Of a stretch of 64,000 bases of DNA, positions 34,741 to 43,990 are shown piece by piece. Within the stretch, counting starts at the first letter, position 1. Each line of letters begins with the position of its first letter. The notes under the pieces are model-generated. The model searched no databases. It was given only the letters and a program-made list of their open reading frames with translations, and was not told where the DNA came from. The stretch comes from Pseudomonadota bacterium (GTDB taxonomy: Bacteria; Pseudomonadota; Gammaproteobacteria; Burkholderiales; Burkholderiaceae_F). The translations under genes and the position numbers were made by a program. Where the stretch lies: contig JAKAFN010000002.1 in NCBI GenBank assembly GCA_021825945.1, positions 291,915-355,914 of the forward strand, read 5' to 3'.

Positions 34741-35595
34741 GTTGCGGTGACGGGCGAGAACTACATTGCCCTGTCCGGCAAACCGCGCCGCCAGGCGTTC
34801 TACCACGTACGGGGAGCGATGCTGGCCGCCCGTGCATCCGATGCCGACCGTCAGATACTGCCGGTTGTCTTCGACGTAACTCGGCAGCCATTTTTCGAGG
34901 AAGCGGGCGATGTCATCGATCATTTCGTCGACGAGCGGGATGCGCGCAAGGAAATCGGCCACCGGTGGATCCAGTCCCGTCAGAGGGCGCAGGCCCGGCT
35001 CGTAATGGGGGTTGGGGAGGTTGCGGACGTCGAACACGAGGTCGGCGGCGACGGGAATGCCGTTCTTGAATGCGAACGACTCGAACGCCAGCATCAGTTC
35101 GGCGCGATCGAGATCCACAAATGACCGCACCCATTGTCGCAAGGTGCTTGCGCTGAGGCCGCTGGTGTCGATTTCATGGGCCAGCGCCTGCAAGGGAACC
35201 AGCACCTCGCGCTCCTGTTCGATGGACTCCTCGAGCGTCGGCTCCCGGTCCGTACCCGCATCGCCATCGCGCAGGGATAGCGGGTGGCGTCGCCGGGTTT
35301 CGGAGAATCGCTGCACCAGGGCTTCCGTCGATGCCGTCAGGAAGAGGACGCGGACGTCGTGGCCGGCTGTGCGCAATTGGTCGAGCACCGTCGGCAACCC
35401 TTCCAGGGATAGCGCGGTCCGGGCGTCGATGGAAACCGCCAGCCTCGCATATCCGGCCTCGGAAAGCAGAGCGCATACCTGGCCGAGCAGCGGCGCAGGG
35501 AGGTTGTCGACGCAGTAATAGCCGATATCCTCGAGCAGCCGGATCGCCACCGATTTTCCGGAGCCGGACATTCCCGAGATCAGAACCAGGCGCAT
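34717..35595 (-). CDS. rapZ: RNase adapter protein RapZ
   Basis: 292 residues. Walker A GMSGSGKSVAIRLLEDIGYYCVDNLP; DVRNLPNPHYEPGLRPLTG; and the C-terminal GCTGGQHRSPYVVERLA, the GlmZ/GlcN6P-sensing region in enterobacteria. In betaproteobacteria rapZ sits in the rpoN/PTS-Ntr neighbourhood as here. The ATG at 35595 (MRLVLISG) is the family start; an upstream GTG at 35610 adds five residues. Confidence 0.95.
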   Translation of the reverse strand: MRLVLISGMSGSGKSVAIRLLEDIGYYCVDNLPAPLLGQVCALLSEAGYARLAVSIDARTALSLEGLPTVLDQLRTAGHDVRVLFLTASTEALVQRFSETRRRHPLSLRDGDAGTDREPTLEESIEQEREVLVPLQALAHEIDTSGLSASTLRQWVRSFVDLDRAELMLAFESFAFKNGIPVAADLVFDVRNLPNPHYEPGLRPLTGLDPPVADFLARIPLVDEMIDDIARFLEKWLPSYVEDNRQYLTVGIGCTGGQHRSPYVVERLAARFAGQGNVVLARHRNLPHSGKP

Positions 35596-35817
35596 CGTGT
35601 TACCGCACACGAATCCGGGGCATCATGCCCAACGGCCGGGGCAATTTTCGGATGCGCCCGGCCGTTTCATGGCGGCAACGGCCGCGAGGGGCCGTCGAGG
35701 GATCGCCCGGCATTCCCTCGAGGCCGATCCTCCCGGACCTGTTCCGCAAGGAACGCCATTGTCGGAGCCGCAGTGTTGCGCAGTGGGAAACGACCAGCAT
35801 GGCGTGATTATCGACGA

Positions 35818-36078
35818 TTACACCGCCGGACCGCTATCCGTTCCTGCATCCGCGTCGGTCCGGGTCCGCTTTGCCCGCTTGGCGGCGGAAATGCATTCGG
35901 AAATGAATTTTCGCCGCACCGGGCCACGCAAGCCTTTCGTGTGCGCCTGCTTGCTGCACTGACCGAGCAGCGATGTGCGGTGGCGGTGGTGCTTGACGGG
36001 GTGGTCGGTCGCGGCGCTGCCGGCGGCGAAACTCGCGACGGGCAGGACCAGCAGGGCGGTTGCCAGGATTTTTTTCAT
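35818..36078 (-). CDS. PsiF-repeat small secreted protein
   Basis: 86 residues: signal peptide MKKILATALLVLPVASFA, then a PsiF-type repeat (QCSKQAHTKGLRGPVRRKFISECI) and a Lys/Arg-rich then Asp-rich tail. PsiF is phosphate-starvation inducible in E. coli; function unknown. Only one repeat is present, where two are common. The ATG at 36078 has Shine-Dalgarno GAGAAGG. The 222 bases between this gene and rapZ hold nothing recognisable. Confidence 0.78.
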   Translation of the reverse strand: MKKILATALLVLPVASFAAGSAATDHPVKHHRHRTSLLGQCSKQAHTKGLRGPVRRKFISECISAAKRAKRTRTDADAGTDSGPAV

Positions 36079-36198
36079 GATGCCTTCTCCTTCTCGGAAA
36101 TCATTGCGAGGATGTCCACCCGGTTCGGGCGGGGGAAGGCATTGCAGCACCGGCGGGTGCGACGCGCACTGCCGGAAACGGTAGGCGTCGCGCGGGCG

Positions 36199-37128
36199 TC
36201 AGGATTCCATCGCTTTGCGCTGGCGCTGCTGGAATTCCGCCAGGACGTCGATTCCCCGCAGCTTGAGGATCGTGGTCCGAACGGCGGCCTCAATCAGCAC
36301 GGCGAGGTTGCGCCCCGCCGCGACCGGGATCATGACCTTGTGGATGTTGACGCCCAGCACGGACTGCATGGTGTCGGACATGGGTAAACGTTCCATGGTG
36401 TCGACGGCGCTGCGGCGGATGAGTTCGACGATCAGTAGCAACTTCATCTTCCGGCGCACCGCGGTCTCACCGAAGATCGCCCGAATGTCGAGCAGGCCCA
36501 GGCCGCGGACCTCCAGCAGGTTTGCCAGCAGCGGCGGACATCGACCCTCGACCGTATTGGGCGCGATGCGCGCAAAGTCCACGACATCGTCGGCGACGAG
36601 ACCGTGGCCGCGGCTGATCAACTCCAGCGCCAGTTCGCTTTTGCCCAGGCCCGATTCGCCGGCGATCAGCACGCCCATGCCGAGCACATCCATGAACACC
36701 CCATGCATCGAACAGTGCGGTGCGAGCGCTTTGGCGAAGTAGATCCGCAGCACATCGATCACCTCGGCGGCCGAGTGCGTGGTCGCGAACACCGGCAGCG
36801 GCGCCGCCTCGATCAGCGCCTGGGTCTCAGGCGGCAGGACACGGCCTTCCGCGAGCACCATGCCGAGCAGCCCGCCTTCGATCAGTTCGTTGGTGAAGTG
36901 AGTGCGTCGTGCGGCACTCATGCGCTCGATGTAGTCGATTTCCACTGCCCCGAGCACGTGGATCCGCCGTGGGTGGATGAGGTTCAGGTGCCCGACGAGT
37001 TCCGACGCGCCGCCGCTGGGGAAAGCGTCCTCGGGGATCGCCCGCGAGGCATGCGCCTCGCCGGAAATCCAGTGCAATCCCAGAAGTTCCCGGTTCTTCT
37101 CGAACAGGGCGCGCAGGGTGGCAGGCAT
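36199..37128 (-). CDS. hprK: HPr kinase/phosphorylase
   Basis: 309 residues. P-loop GESGLGKSE (Lys near residue 163), HGLVADDVVDF, and the LEVRGLGLLDI motif followed by the conserved HprK signature. Phosphorylates and dephosphorylates HPr/NPr. In Burkholderiales the order is usually hprK-ptsN-hpf-rpoN; here ptsN (EIIA-Ntr) is missing between hprK and hpf, the intervening 81 bases being too short. Confidence 0.95.
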   Translation of the reverse strand: MPATLRALFEKNRELLGLHWISGEAHASRAIPEDAFPSGGASELVGHLNLIHPRRIHVLGAVEIDYIERMSAARRTHFTNELIEGGLLGMVLAEGRVLPPETQALIEAAPLPVFATTHSAAEVIDVLRIYFAKALAPHCSMHGVFMDVLGMGVLIAGESGLGKSELALELISRGHGLVADDVVDFARIAPNTVEGRCPPLLANLLEVRGLGLLDIRAIFGETAVRRKMKLLLIVELIRRSAVDTMERLPMSDTMQSVLGVNIHKVMIPVAAGRNLAVLIEAAVRTTILKLRGIDVLAEFQQRQRKAMES

Positions 37129-37209
37129 TCCGGTTTCCTCCTTTGCGCCGCCCGCCTTTCGCGGCGATGCGCGGCGGCGGGCCGGCCGGGACGCGATTGC
37201 GGAACCGCG

Positions 37210-37545
37210 TTATTCCTCGTCTTCCGCGGCGGGTTGATGCTTGATGGGGTCATGCGCATAGTTCTTCTTCAGCCGGTCCCGGTGCTTGAGGATCTGCCGG
37301 TCCAGCTTGTCCATCAGGCCATCGATGGCCGCGTACAGGTCGCCGTCGATGGCTTCCGCATGCAACGCGGATCCGCTGACGCGCAACGTGATTTCGGCCT
37401 TCTGTTGCAGTTTCTCCACAGAGAGCTGCACGTCCGCTTCGATGACCTGGTCGAAGTGCCGCCGCACCTTGTCGAGCTTCTCTTCCACGTACCGACGCAG
37501 GGCCTCCGTGACTTCGATGTGATGGCCATGGATTGCAAATTTCAT
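37210..37545 (-). CDS. hpf: Ribosome hibernation promoting factor (HPF/RaiA, short form)
   Basis: 111 residues with the beta-alpha-beta-beta-beta-alpha HPF domain (FAIHGHHIEVTEALRRYVEEKLDKVRRHFDQV..., DLYAAIDGLMDKLDRQILKHRDRLKK). Promotes 100S ribosome dimers in stationary phase. Lies just downstream of rpoN, as usual. Confidence 0.95.
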   Translation of the reverse strand: MKFAIHGHHIEVTEALRRYVEEKLDKVRRHFDQVIEADVQLSVEKLQQKAEITLRVSGSALHAEAIDGDLYAAIDGLMDKLDRQILKHRDRLKKNYAHDPIKHQPAAEDEE

Positions 37546-37601
37546 ACGGTCCCCTTTCTGATCAGTCGGTAAAAGACGAACTCGCGTCCGTCGGGAATAT
37601 C

Positions 37602-39194
37602 CTATATCGTCCGGCGCAAGGCCGCGGTCGGGATTTGCGTCTGTTCTCGATATTTCGCAACAGTTCGTCGCGCCACGACCATCCCCTGTTCCGCAAGCAA
37701 TTGCGCGAGGCGGCTGTCGGAGAGCGGGTTGCGCTTGTCCTCGGCGTCGACCAGCTGGCGGATCAGCGCGCGGATGGCGGTGCTGGACGCCTCGCCGCCC
37801 GCATCCGTCGCGACGTGACTGCCGAAGAAGTAGCGTAGTTCATATACGCCGAACGGCGTTTCCATGTATTTGTTCGACGTGACGCGGGAAACCGTGGATT
37901 CGTGCAGCTCCAGGGTTTCGGCGATCTCCCGCAGCACCAGTGGTCGCATCGCGATCGCGCCGTAGGTGAAAAACCGGCTCTGGCGGTCGACGATGGCCTG
38001 CGCGACCCGTTCGATGGTCTGGAAACGCTGCCGCAGGTTGCGGATCAGCCAGCGCGCGTCCTGCAAGCGGGTTGCCCAGTCGGCGCTGCCCGCCGCGCCC
38101 TGCGCCGCCTCTCCGGGCGCGCCGCCGCCTGCCGTGCCGGCGGTTTCCGTCGGCGCGGCTGCCTTGGGATGATGTTCCGTCCGAAGGATCCTCGCGTATG
38201 CGGTGTTGATGCGCAAGCGCGGCATGACTTCCGGATTGAGTCGGGCCACCCAGCGCCCACCGACGCGGCGCACGAAGATGTCGGGCACGACGTAGTCGGA
38301 AGCCGTCGCGGCGAAGCCCACACCAGGGTACGGGTTGAGTCCGCGGATGCAGAGGTGCGCGGCGCGCAGCAGGTCGTCGTCGACACCCAGCAGTTTGCGC
38401 AGCTTGGGGAAATCCCGTGCCGCGAGCAGTGGCAGGTGGTCGCGAACGATTACCCGCGCCAGATCGAGGATCTGACGCGTGCGAGCGCCGTCGGGACTCT
38501 CCGGGCTGCCGAGCGCCTGCAGGCGCGCATCGAGCTGCAGGCGCATGCACTCCGATGCGTTGCGCGCAGCGATCCCGGGGGGGTCGAAGCTTTGCAGCAG
38601 GCGCAGCGCGGTGAGCAGCTCCTGCTCATCGATGGCGTCCTGCGGGTCGGACATCGCCTGCAGGTCGGCCAGCGAAACGCCGAGATAGCCGTTGTCGTCG
38701 ACCGCCTCGATCAGACCGAGGATGATTGCGCGGTCACGATCGGTCGCCGTCGTCGCGCTGAGTTGCATCCGCAGATGGTCGCGCAGGGTCGGCGCTGCGG
38801 TGGCCCAGTCCTGCGGCCTTTCCCCGCTGTCGTCATCGGTCGCCCGCGCCGCGGTCTGGGTCTCGGGAAGCCAGGACTCGGCCTCCCCCGCCGCGCCGTC
38901 GCGATCGCCGTCGACCGCCGGTTCGGCATCCGGCCCGGCGGGCTCGGTCCCGCCGCTTTCGCCGCTTTTGGCGTCCGTCGTCGGCGGGGTCTGCAGGATC
39001 GAGCCGTCGGCACCCAGGCGCAGATGGCTCGAAAGCGGGTCGTCATCGCGCTCCAGTAAGGGGTTTTCCTGCAGGGCCTGCTCGACCTCCTGGTTCAGCT
39101 CCAAGGTCGAGAGCTGCAACAGACGGATCGACTGCTGCAGCTGAGGAGTCAGCGTCAGTTGTTGCGAGAGGCGTAGCTGAAGTCCCGGTTTCAC
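37602..39194 (-). CDS. rpoN: RNA polymerase sigma-54 factor
   Basis: 530 residues. Region I is Gln/Leu-rich (LSQQLTLTPQLQQSIRLLQLSTLELNQEV), followed by a long acidic Ala/Asp-rich region II. The core-binding domain and the C-terminal RpoN box ARRTVAKYRE at ~510 are intact, preceded by the HTH (LHESTVSRVTSNKYM). It serves NtrC-type activators; note that the NtrX-like regulator in this window lacks a sigma-54 interaction domain. Gene order lptB-rpoN-hpf is standard. Confidence 0.97.
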   Translation of the reverse strand: MKPGLQLRLSQQLTLTPQLQQSIRLLQLSTLELNQEVEQALQENPLLERDDDPLSSHLRLGADGSILQTPPTTDAKSGESGGTEPAGPDAEPAVDGDRDGAAGEAESWLPETQTAARATDDDSGERPQDWATAAPTLRDHLRMQLSATTATDRDRAIILGLIEAVDDNGYLGVSLADLQAMSDPQDAIDEQELLTALRLLQSFDPPGIAARNASECMRLQLDARLQALGSPESPDGARTRQILDLARVIVRDHLPLLAARDFPKLRKLLGVDDDLLRAAHLCIRGLNPYPGVGFAATASDYVVPDIFVRRVGGRWVARLNPEVMPRLRINTAYARILRTEHHPKAAAPTETAGTAGGGAPGEAAQGAAGSADWATRLQDARWLIRNLRQRFQTIERVAQAIVDRQSRFFTYGAIAMRPLVLREIAETLELHESTVSRVTSNKYMETPFGVYELRYFFGSHVATDAGGEASSTAIRALIRQLVDAEDKRNPLSDSRLAQLLAEQGMVVARRTVAKYREQTQIPTAALRRTI

Positions 39195-39208
39195 CGTGTG
39201 CGCTGCCG

Positions 39209-40006
39209 TTAGAGGCGGAAGTGGTCGCCGAGATACACGCGCCGGACGGCGGGGTTATCAACGATCTCGTCCGGTTGCCCCTCCGCCAGCACCTGTCCCT
39301 CGTTGATGATGTATGCGTGGTCGCAGATGCCCAGCGTTTCCCGGACGTTGTGGTCGGTGACCAAGACGCCGATTCCGCGTTGTTTGAGAAACCGTACGAT
39401 GCGCTGGATCTCGATCACCGCGATCGGGTCGACGCCGGCGAACGGTTCGTCCAGGAGGATGAACCGCGGCCGCGAGGCCAGGGCCCGCGCGATTTCCACC
39501 CGGCGCCGTTCACCGCCGGACAGGCTCAGCGCCGGATTGGTGCGAAGTTCTTCGATCTGCAGGTCGGCGAGCAGATTGCGCAGGCGTTCGGCGATCTCCG
39601 TTGCGGACAGCGCGGCGCCGTCTTTGTCGACTTGCAGTTCGAGGACGGCACGGATGTTCTCCTCCACCGTCAGCTTGCGGAACACCGATGCTTCCTGGGG
39701 CAAATAGGACAGGCCCATGCGCGCGCGTCGATGGATGGGAAGGTGGGTGATCGGGTGGCCGTCGAGGGTGATCGTTCCCGAATCGAGCGGGACGAGACCG
39801 ACGACCATGTAGAAGCAGGTGGTCTTGCCCGCGCCGTTGGGTCCGAGCAACCCGACTACGCTGCCGGCCTCGACCCGCAGCGATACGTCCTTGACGACCT
39901 GTCGTTTTCCGTAGCGCTTGGCGAGGTTTTGCACCACGAGTTCGGCCGGCGCCGATTCTTCGCCGGCATTGACGGCAACGCCGCGTTGGGCCGCCACAGT
40001 GCTCAT
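39209..40006 (-). CDS. lptB: LPS export ABC transporter ATP-binding protein LptB
   Basis: 265 residues. Walker [11 protein letters not shown]-loop YLPQEASVF, signature [15 protein letters not shown], Walker [13 protein letters not shown] and H-loop VLVTDHNV, all intact, with the LptB-specific tail [26 protein letters not shown]. Powers LPS extraction by LptFG. A 22-residue N-terminal extension precedes the family start. Overlaps lptA by ATGA. Confidence 0.96.
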   Translation of the reverse strand: MSTVAAQRGVAVNAGEESAPAELVVQNLAKRYGKRQVVKDVSLRVEAGSVVGLLGPNGAGKTTCFYMVVGLVPLDSGTITLDGHPITHLPIHRRARMGLSYLPQEASVFRKLTVEENIRAVLELQVDKDGAALSATEIAERLRNLLADLQIEELRTNPALSLSGGERRRVEIARALASRPRFILLDEPFAGVDPIAVIEIQRIVRFLKQRGIGVLVTDHNVRETLGICDHAYIINEGQVLAEGQPDEIVDNPAVRRVYLGDHFRL

Positions 40007-40743
40007 TTTCCGCCTTCCGTGGCCGTCGTTGCCGCCGGGATGGCGGACGTCCCCGCCGGCGCAGAGGATGCTCCCGCAGGGGCGGCGGGGACGGTCTCCG
40101 CCGGACGCAGGCCGATTGCTTGGGATGTCCCGGCAACCGTGGCGCCGCGCGGGGCGATCCGGATGTGGACCCGTCCGTCACCCTCACCGGGACTGGATTT
40201 GCCGCTCGTCACGTCGTAGGTGGCGTCGCGTTCGTTGTAGACGATGCGGGCCCCTTGCAATTCGTCCTGCAGCACGCCGTTGTCGAACCGCTTGACGACC
40301 GCATCGCCCGTCATGATCACCTTGTCGCTCTTGTCGTCGTAATCGATCCGTTCGGCAGCGCCATCGATCGTCGATATCACCCCCGGCCGCACCGGGTCGC
40401 GCCGCTCGTGGTATCGCGCGAGGTTTCCGGGATCGGCGGTCGCGACGTAATGTTGATACCCCTCGGGATCTTGTCGGTGCACCATGCGATCGCCGGTCAG
40501 GCGCATCGTGCCCTTGATCAGCAGGACGTGGCCGGTCAGTACCTCGACCTGGGTCAGGTCGTCGAGCGTGGAATGGTCGGCCGTGACGTAGGCTTCCTTG
40601 TTGCGGTCCGCTCGTTCGGCATGGGCCGGCGCCGTCGCCAAGGCTGCCCAGGCCAGCGCGCCCCCGCACACCGCAGCCCAGGAGCCGGTCCGCCGGGGGC
40701 GTGCCGCGGTCGGATTGCTCGGATTGCCATCGATGTGCGTCAT
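40003..40743 (-). CDS. lptA: LPS transport periplasmic protein LptA
   Basis: 246 residues with an N-terminal hydrophobic signal ([21 protein letters not shown]), then the OstA-like beta-jellyroll ([37 protein letters not shown]..., [24 protein letters not shown]). Bridges LPS across the periplasm. An Ala/Pro-rich C-terminal tail of ~45 residues is extra. ATGA overlaps with both lptC and lptB. Confidence 0.93.
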   Translation of the reverse strand: MTHIDGNPSNPTAARPRRTGSWAAVCGGALAWAALATAPAHAERADRNKEAYVTADHSTLDDLTQVEVLTGHVLLIKGTMRLTGDRMVHRQDPEGYQHYVATADPGNLARYHERRDPVRPGVISTIDGAAERIDYDDKSDKVIMTGDAVVKRFDNGVLQDELQGARIVYNERDATYDVTSGKSSPGEGDGRVHIRIAPRGATVAGTSQAIGLRPAETVPAAPAGASSAPAGTSAIPAATTATEGGK

Positions 40744-41315
40744 GGGTTCTCCCGCGGCGGGAATCGGCCGGCGACCCGGGAATGCAGAACCATCCGGTCC
40801 GTGATGTTGTTGTAGTCCATGCCGACCGCTTGCAGATGCGACGCGCCGCTGTCGATCGTGACGGGGTGTTCCGTTTGCATGCGATCCTGGTCCGGGATCA
40901 CCAGCATTTCCTCCGTCTCCATGCGCAAGGGAGGGCGAGTGGCCGTGCCGGCCCGGGTCGCGACGACGTGACCGCGCATGTCCACCGTTTCGAAATCGTT
41001 GACCGTATGTGCCGTGTCCGACACCACCTGCAACTGCGGCCGGTCCGGGCGTAGGCTCAGCGCGCGCGGGTGCAGGAGATCGGCGTCGTCGGTTTCATCG
41101 TAGTGGGTGACCTTGTCGGCGAACACCCGCATGTTCGGCCGTCCTTGCGCATCGAACTCGGTGAGCACGACGTTGTCGGCATAAAAGTCGACTCGGCCGA
41201 TCCGGCCCACGTCGCGCACCGAGCCCGCGCGGAGATCGCCGGCGTACCAGTAGCTCATTACGAGAACCGTGCCGAGAATGGCGACCGCGACCCAGCTTGC
41301 GATTCGTTCGCCCAT
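40740..41315 (-). CDS. lptC: LPS export protein LptC
   Basis: 191 residues: one N-terminal membrane anchor (VAVAILGTVLVMSYWYAG) and a periplasmic LptC jellyroll (VDFYADNVVLTEFDAQGRPNMRVFADKVTHY...). Passes LPS from LptB2FG to LptA. Sits between kdsC and lptA, ATGA overlap with lptA. Confidence 0.93.
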   Translation of the reverse strand: MGERIASWVAVAILGTVLVMSYWYAGDLRAGSVRDVGRIGRVDFYADNVVLTEFDAQGRPNMRVFADKVTHYDETDDADLLHPRALSLRPDRPQLQVVSDTAHTVNDFETVDMRGHVVATRAGTATRPPLRMETEEMLVIPDQDRMQTEHPVTIDSGASHLQAVGMDYNNITDRMVLHSRVAGRFPPRENP

Positions 41316-41322
41316 CGCCCGC

Positions 41323-41856
41323 TCACACCCACTCCCGCAGCAGCGGCTCCAGACGGCCCTGCGCTTTCAGCACGAACTGCGCGAGATCGCGGACGGCCCC
41401 GCGACCGCCCGGCGACGGCGCGACCCAGTGCACTTGGTCGAGCACTTCCGGCAAGGCGTCCGCCGGCGCGGCGGCAAAACCGACGAGCGCGAGCGCGGAT
41501 AGGTCGATCCAGTCATCGCCCATGTAGCCACACTCCTGCGGCGGGATGCCGGCATCCGCCGAAATGCGCTGCAAGGCGGCGCGCTTGTCATCCTGGCCTT
41601 GCAGGACGCGGGTGATCCCGAGATCCTGGGCGCGCGCCGTGACGATGCCGGAACTGCGTCCGGTGATGATCGCCATTTCGATGCCGGCCTGTCGCAACAG
41701 GCGGATGCCGAACCCATCGCGCACGTCGAACGCCTTGAGCGCTTCGCCGCGGCTGTCGAAATACAGGCGCCCGTCCGTCAGCACACCGTCGACGTCGAAG
41801 GCGATGAGGCGCACGCGCGCCGCCCGGCGCCGAGTGTCGGTGCTGCGCGTCGCCAT
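41323..41856 (-). CDS. kdsC: 3-deoxy-D-manno-octulosonate 8-phosphate phosphatase KdsC
   Basis: 177-residue HAD phosphatase, type C0 (no cap). Nucleophile motif FDVDGVLTDG, motif II ITGRSS, and motif III GDDWIDLSAL. Hydrolyses Kdo-8-P to Kdo for LPS core. Starts directly at the kdsD stop. Confidence 0.95.
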   Translation of the reverse strand: MATRSTDTRRRAARVRLIAFDVDGVLTDGRLYFDSRGEALKAFDVRDGFGIRLLRQAGIEMAIITGRSSGIVTARAQDLGITRVLQGQDDKRAALQRISADAGIPPQECGYMGDDWIDLSALALVGFAAAPADALPEVLDQVHWVAPSPGGRGAVRDLAQFVLKAQGRLEPLLREWV

Positions 41857-42876
41857 CTAAATGACCTTCGCCGCCATCAGGTCGTGCATGTGCAGGGCGC
41901 CGCGCACGCGCCCTGCCGTATCGACCACGAGCAATTGGTTCTTGCGCCCGGCCTCGAGCATTTGCGCGGCTTCCGCCGCCAGGGCCTCCGCGCTGATGGT
42001 GAGGGGGGTCCGGGTCATCACATCGGCGACACGGGTCGCCCGGACGTCGGCGCCGGCCTCGAGCAGGCGGCGCAGGTCGCCGTCGGTGAAGATTCCCGCC
42101 AGACTCCCATCGGGCTCGACGACGGCGACCATTCCGAGTTGCTTGTGGGAAATCTCGTGCAAGGCGTCCATCACCGTCGCATCCTGCCCGACCGTCGGAA
42201 TCGCGGTGCCGGTGCGCATGACGTCGGCGACGCGCGTCAACAGCTTCCTGCCGAGTGTGCCGCCGGGATGGGAGCGCGCGAAATCCTGCGCGCCGAATCC
42301 GCGGGCGTCGAGGCAGGCGATCGCCAGCGCGTCGCCCATCGCCAGCATCGCAGCCGTCGACGAGGTCGGCGCCAGATTCAGCGGACACGCTTCGCGCTCG
42401 ACCCGGCAGTCGAGGTGGACATCCGCTGCCTGCGCCAGCGGCGATCGGCCCGAACCGGTCATCGCGATCAGTGGCGTTCCTTCCCGCTTGACGATGGGGA
42501 CGATGGTCATCAGTTCCGGCGAATTTCCGGAATTGGACAAACCGATCACGACGTCTTCCGGGGTGATCATTCCGAGGTCGCCATGCGCCGCTTCGGCAGC
42601 GTGCACGAACATCGCCGGAGTACCGGTCGACGCCAGGGTAGCGGCGATCTTGCGGCCGATGTGTCCGCTTTTGCCGATGCCGCTCACGACGACCCGGCCG
42701 CGGCAGGCCAGCAGCAGGTTGACCGCGTCGAGGAAGGTCTGGTCGAGACGGTCGGCAAGGGCGGCCACTGCCTGCGCTTCGATCTCGATCACGGAACGTG
42801 CCAACGCCACGGCCGACGGTCCGGCCCGGCCGTCGGTGATGCCTCGCGTGGAAGGGGCGTGAGAGGGGTTCGTCAT
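41857..42876 (-). CDS. kdsD: D-arabinose 5-phosphate isomerase KdsD (KpsF/GutQ family)
   Basis: 339 residues: SIS domain (VVVSGIGKSGHIGRKIAATLASTGT; GLSNSGNSPEL; HPGGTLGRKLL) followed by two CBS domains (ADVMRTGTAIPTVGQDATVMDAL and VADVMTRTPLTISAEALA). Converts ribulose-5-P to arabinose-5-P, the first Kdo-specific precursor. First gene of the kdsD-kdsC-lptC-lptA-lptB-rpoN run. The ATG at 42876 is used; the frame is open far upstream without conservation. The 235-base gap to the divergent membrane gene shows nothing recognisable; a KefB-type antiporter often found here is absent. Confidence 0.95.
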   Translation of the reverse strand: MTNPSHAPSTRGITDGRAGPSAVALARSVIEIEAQAVAALADRLDQTFLDAVNLLLACRGRVVVSGIGKSGHIGRKIAATLASTGTPAMFVHAAEAAHGDLGMITPEDVVIGLSNSGNSPELMTIVPIVKREGTPLIAMTGSGRSPLAQAADVHLDCRVEREACPLNLAPTSSTAAMLAMGDALAIACLDARGFGAQDFARSHPGGTLGRKLLTRVADVMRTGTAIPTVGQDATVMDALHEISHKQLGMVAVVEPDGSLAGIFTDGDLRRLLEAGADVRATRVADVMTRTPLTISAEALAAEAAQMLEAGRKNQLLVVDTAGRVRGALHMHDLMAAKVI

Positions 42877-43111
42877 GGTCGTCCGGCAAATCCGGTCGTC
42901 GATCATACTCCGCCCGGATCGGTCGTTGGCACGGGAATTGCTGTGATTTTCTCGTCGAGGCCGCGATCCCCGGACGCCCCGAATTCCATTTGACCGGCCT
43001 GCCGGCCTCTGCGACGATTCGCCCGTCTCGGCGAGCCCCCACCCCAGTCCGATTTCGCCATTCCCGCGCCCGGGGAACCCGTCCGAAACCGTCGAGAGAA
43101 AGTACCGCACT

Positions 43112-43951
43112 GTGCCGATCCCTTCATCCTGCCCGGAAATCCTGCTCGCTCCGCGCGTGCCTGCCCTGCGTGGCATCGCCTGGTGGACCGAATCCGTTTC
43201 GTGGTTGTTCCGGGGTATCGCGGGGATCGGGGTGTGGGTCGGGATGTTGCTCATCCTGTTCGGATCGCTGGCACTGTTGCACCTCATCCCGTACCTGGGA
43301 TTTCTGGTGTCCCATCTGTTGTTTTTCGTGTTCACCGGGGGGCTCATGGTCGCCGCGGACAAGACCGCGCGCGGCCAGACGCCCACCTTCTCCGATCTGT
43401 TCGCCGGATTCGGGCCCAAGGGCGGAGCGCTTCTCGGTGCCGCGCTCGTGCTGCTCGTGGCGAGTATCGGTGCCACGGCGGTCGTCGCCCTGATCGGCGT
43501 CGGCAGTTACTTTGACGTGATGTTCCACGGCGCCGGCCATTTCGATCCGGATTCCCTTCCGGATCTTTCCGGCACCGCCACCGGGTCCACCATGATGACC
43601 CTCGGGTGGCGCACGTTCGGGTTGGTCGTTCTCGCGTTGGTGCTCTACCTGCCGATCACCATGGCCAGCTGGCTCGCGCCGGCACTCATCATGCTGCGCG
43701 ATGCCGCACCCGGCGAGGCGCTGCGCCTCAGCCTGCGTGCCGGCTGGCGCAACGGTTCGGCGCTGACGATGTATGGCCTGTTCGCGATCGGACTGGCGCT
43801 GCTCGCCACGTTGCCGGTGCTCGTCGGCTGGCTCTTTTTCGGCCCGCTCGCCTACCTGTCGACCTATGCCGCGTCTCGCGATCTGTTCGAGTGCGAGGGC
43901 GATCGCTGGGACGACGAAGAGGGCGAGGTGGTCGCCGAAATCCTCGACTGA
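43112..43951 (+). CDS. BPSS1780-family membrane protein
   Basis: 279 residues from a GTG. About six hydrophobic helices (VWVGMLLILFGSLALLHLIPYLGFLVSHLLFFVFTGGLM is split into two; further helices at ~108-130, 170-192, 222-245). The pattern of a GLM...A...RG segment after the second helix, W(L/F)APALI, and a closing FGPLAYLSTYAASRDLFE matches the betaproteobacterial BPSS1780 family of unknown function. The C-terminus is acidic (CEGDRWDDEEGEVVAEILD). Confidence 0.72.
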   Translation: MPIPSSCPEILLAPRVPALRGIAWWTESVSWLFRGIAGIGVWVGMLLILFGSLALLHLIPYLGFLVSHLLFFVFTGGLMVAADKTARGQTPTFSDLFAGFGPKGGALLGAALVLLVASIGATAVVALIGVGSYFDVMFHGAGHFDPDSLPDLSGTATGSTMMTLGWRTFGLVVLALVLYLPITMASWLAPALIMLRDAAPGEALRLSLRAGWRNGSALTMYGLFAIGLALLATLPVLVGWLFFGPLAYLSTYAASRDLFECEGDRWDDEEGEVVAEILD

Positions 43952-43990
43952 GCACACCCGCGGGTCGTCGCTCCGCGGGCATTCACGAGC

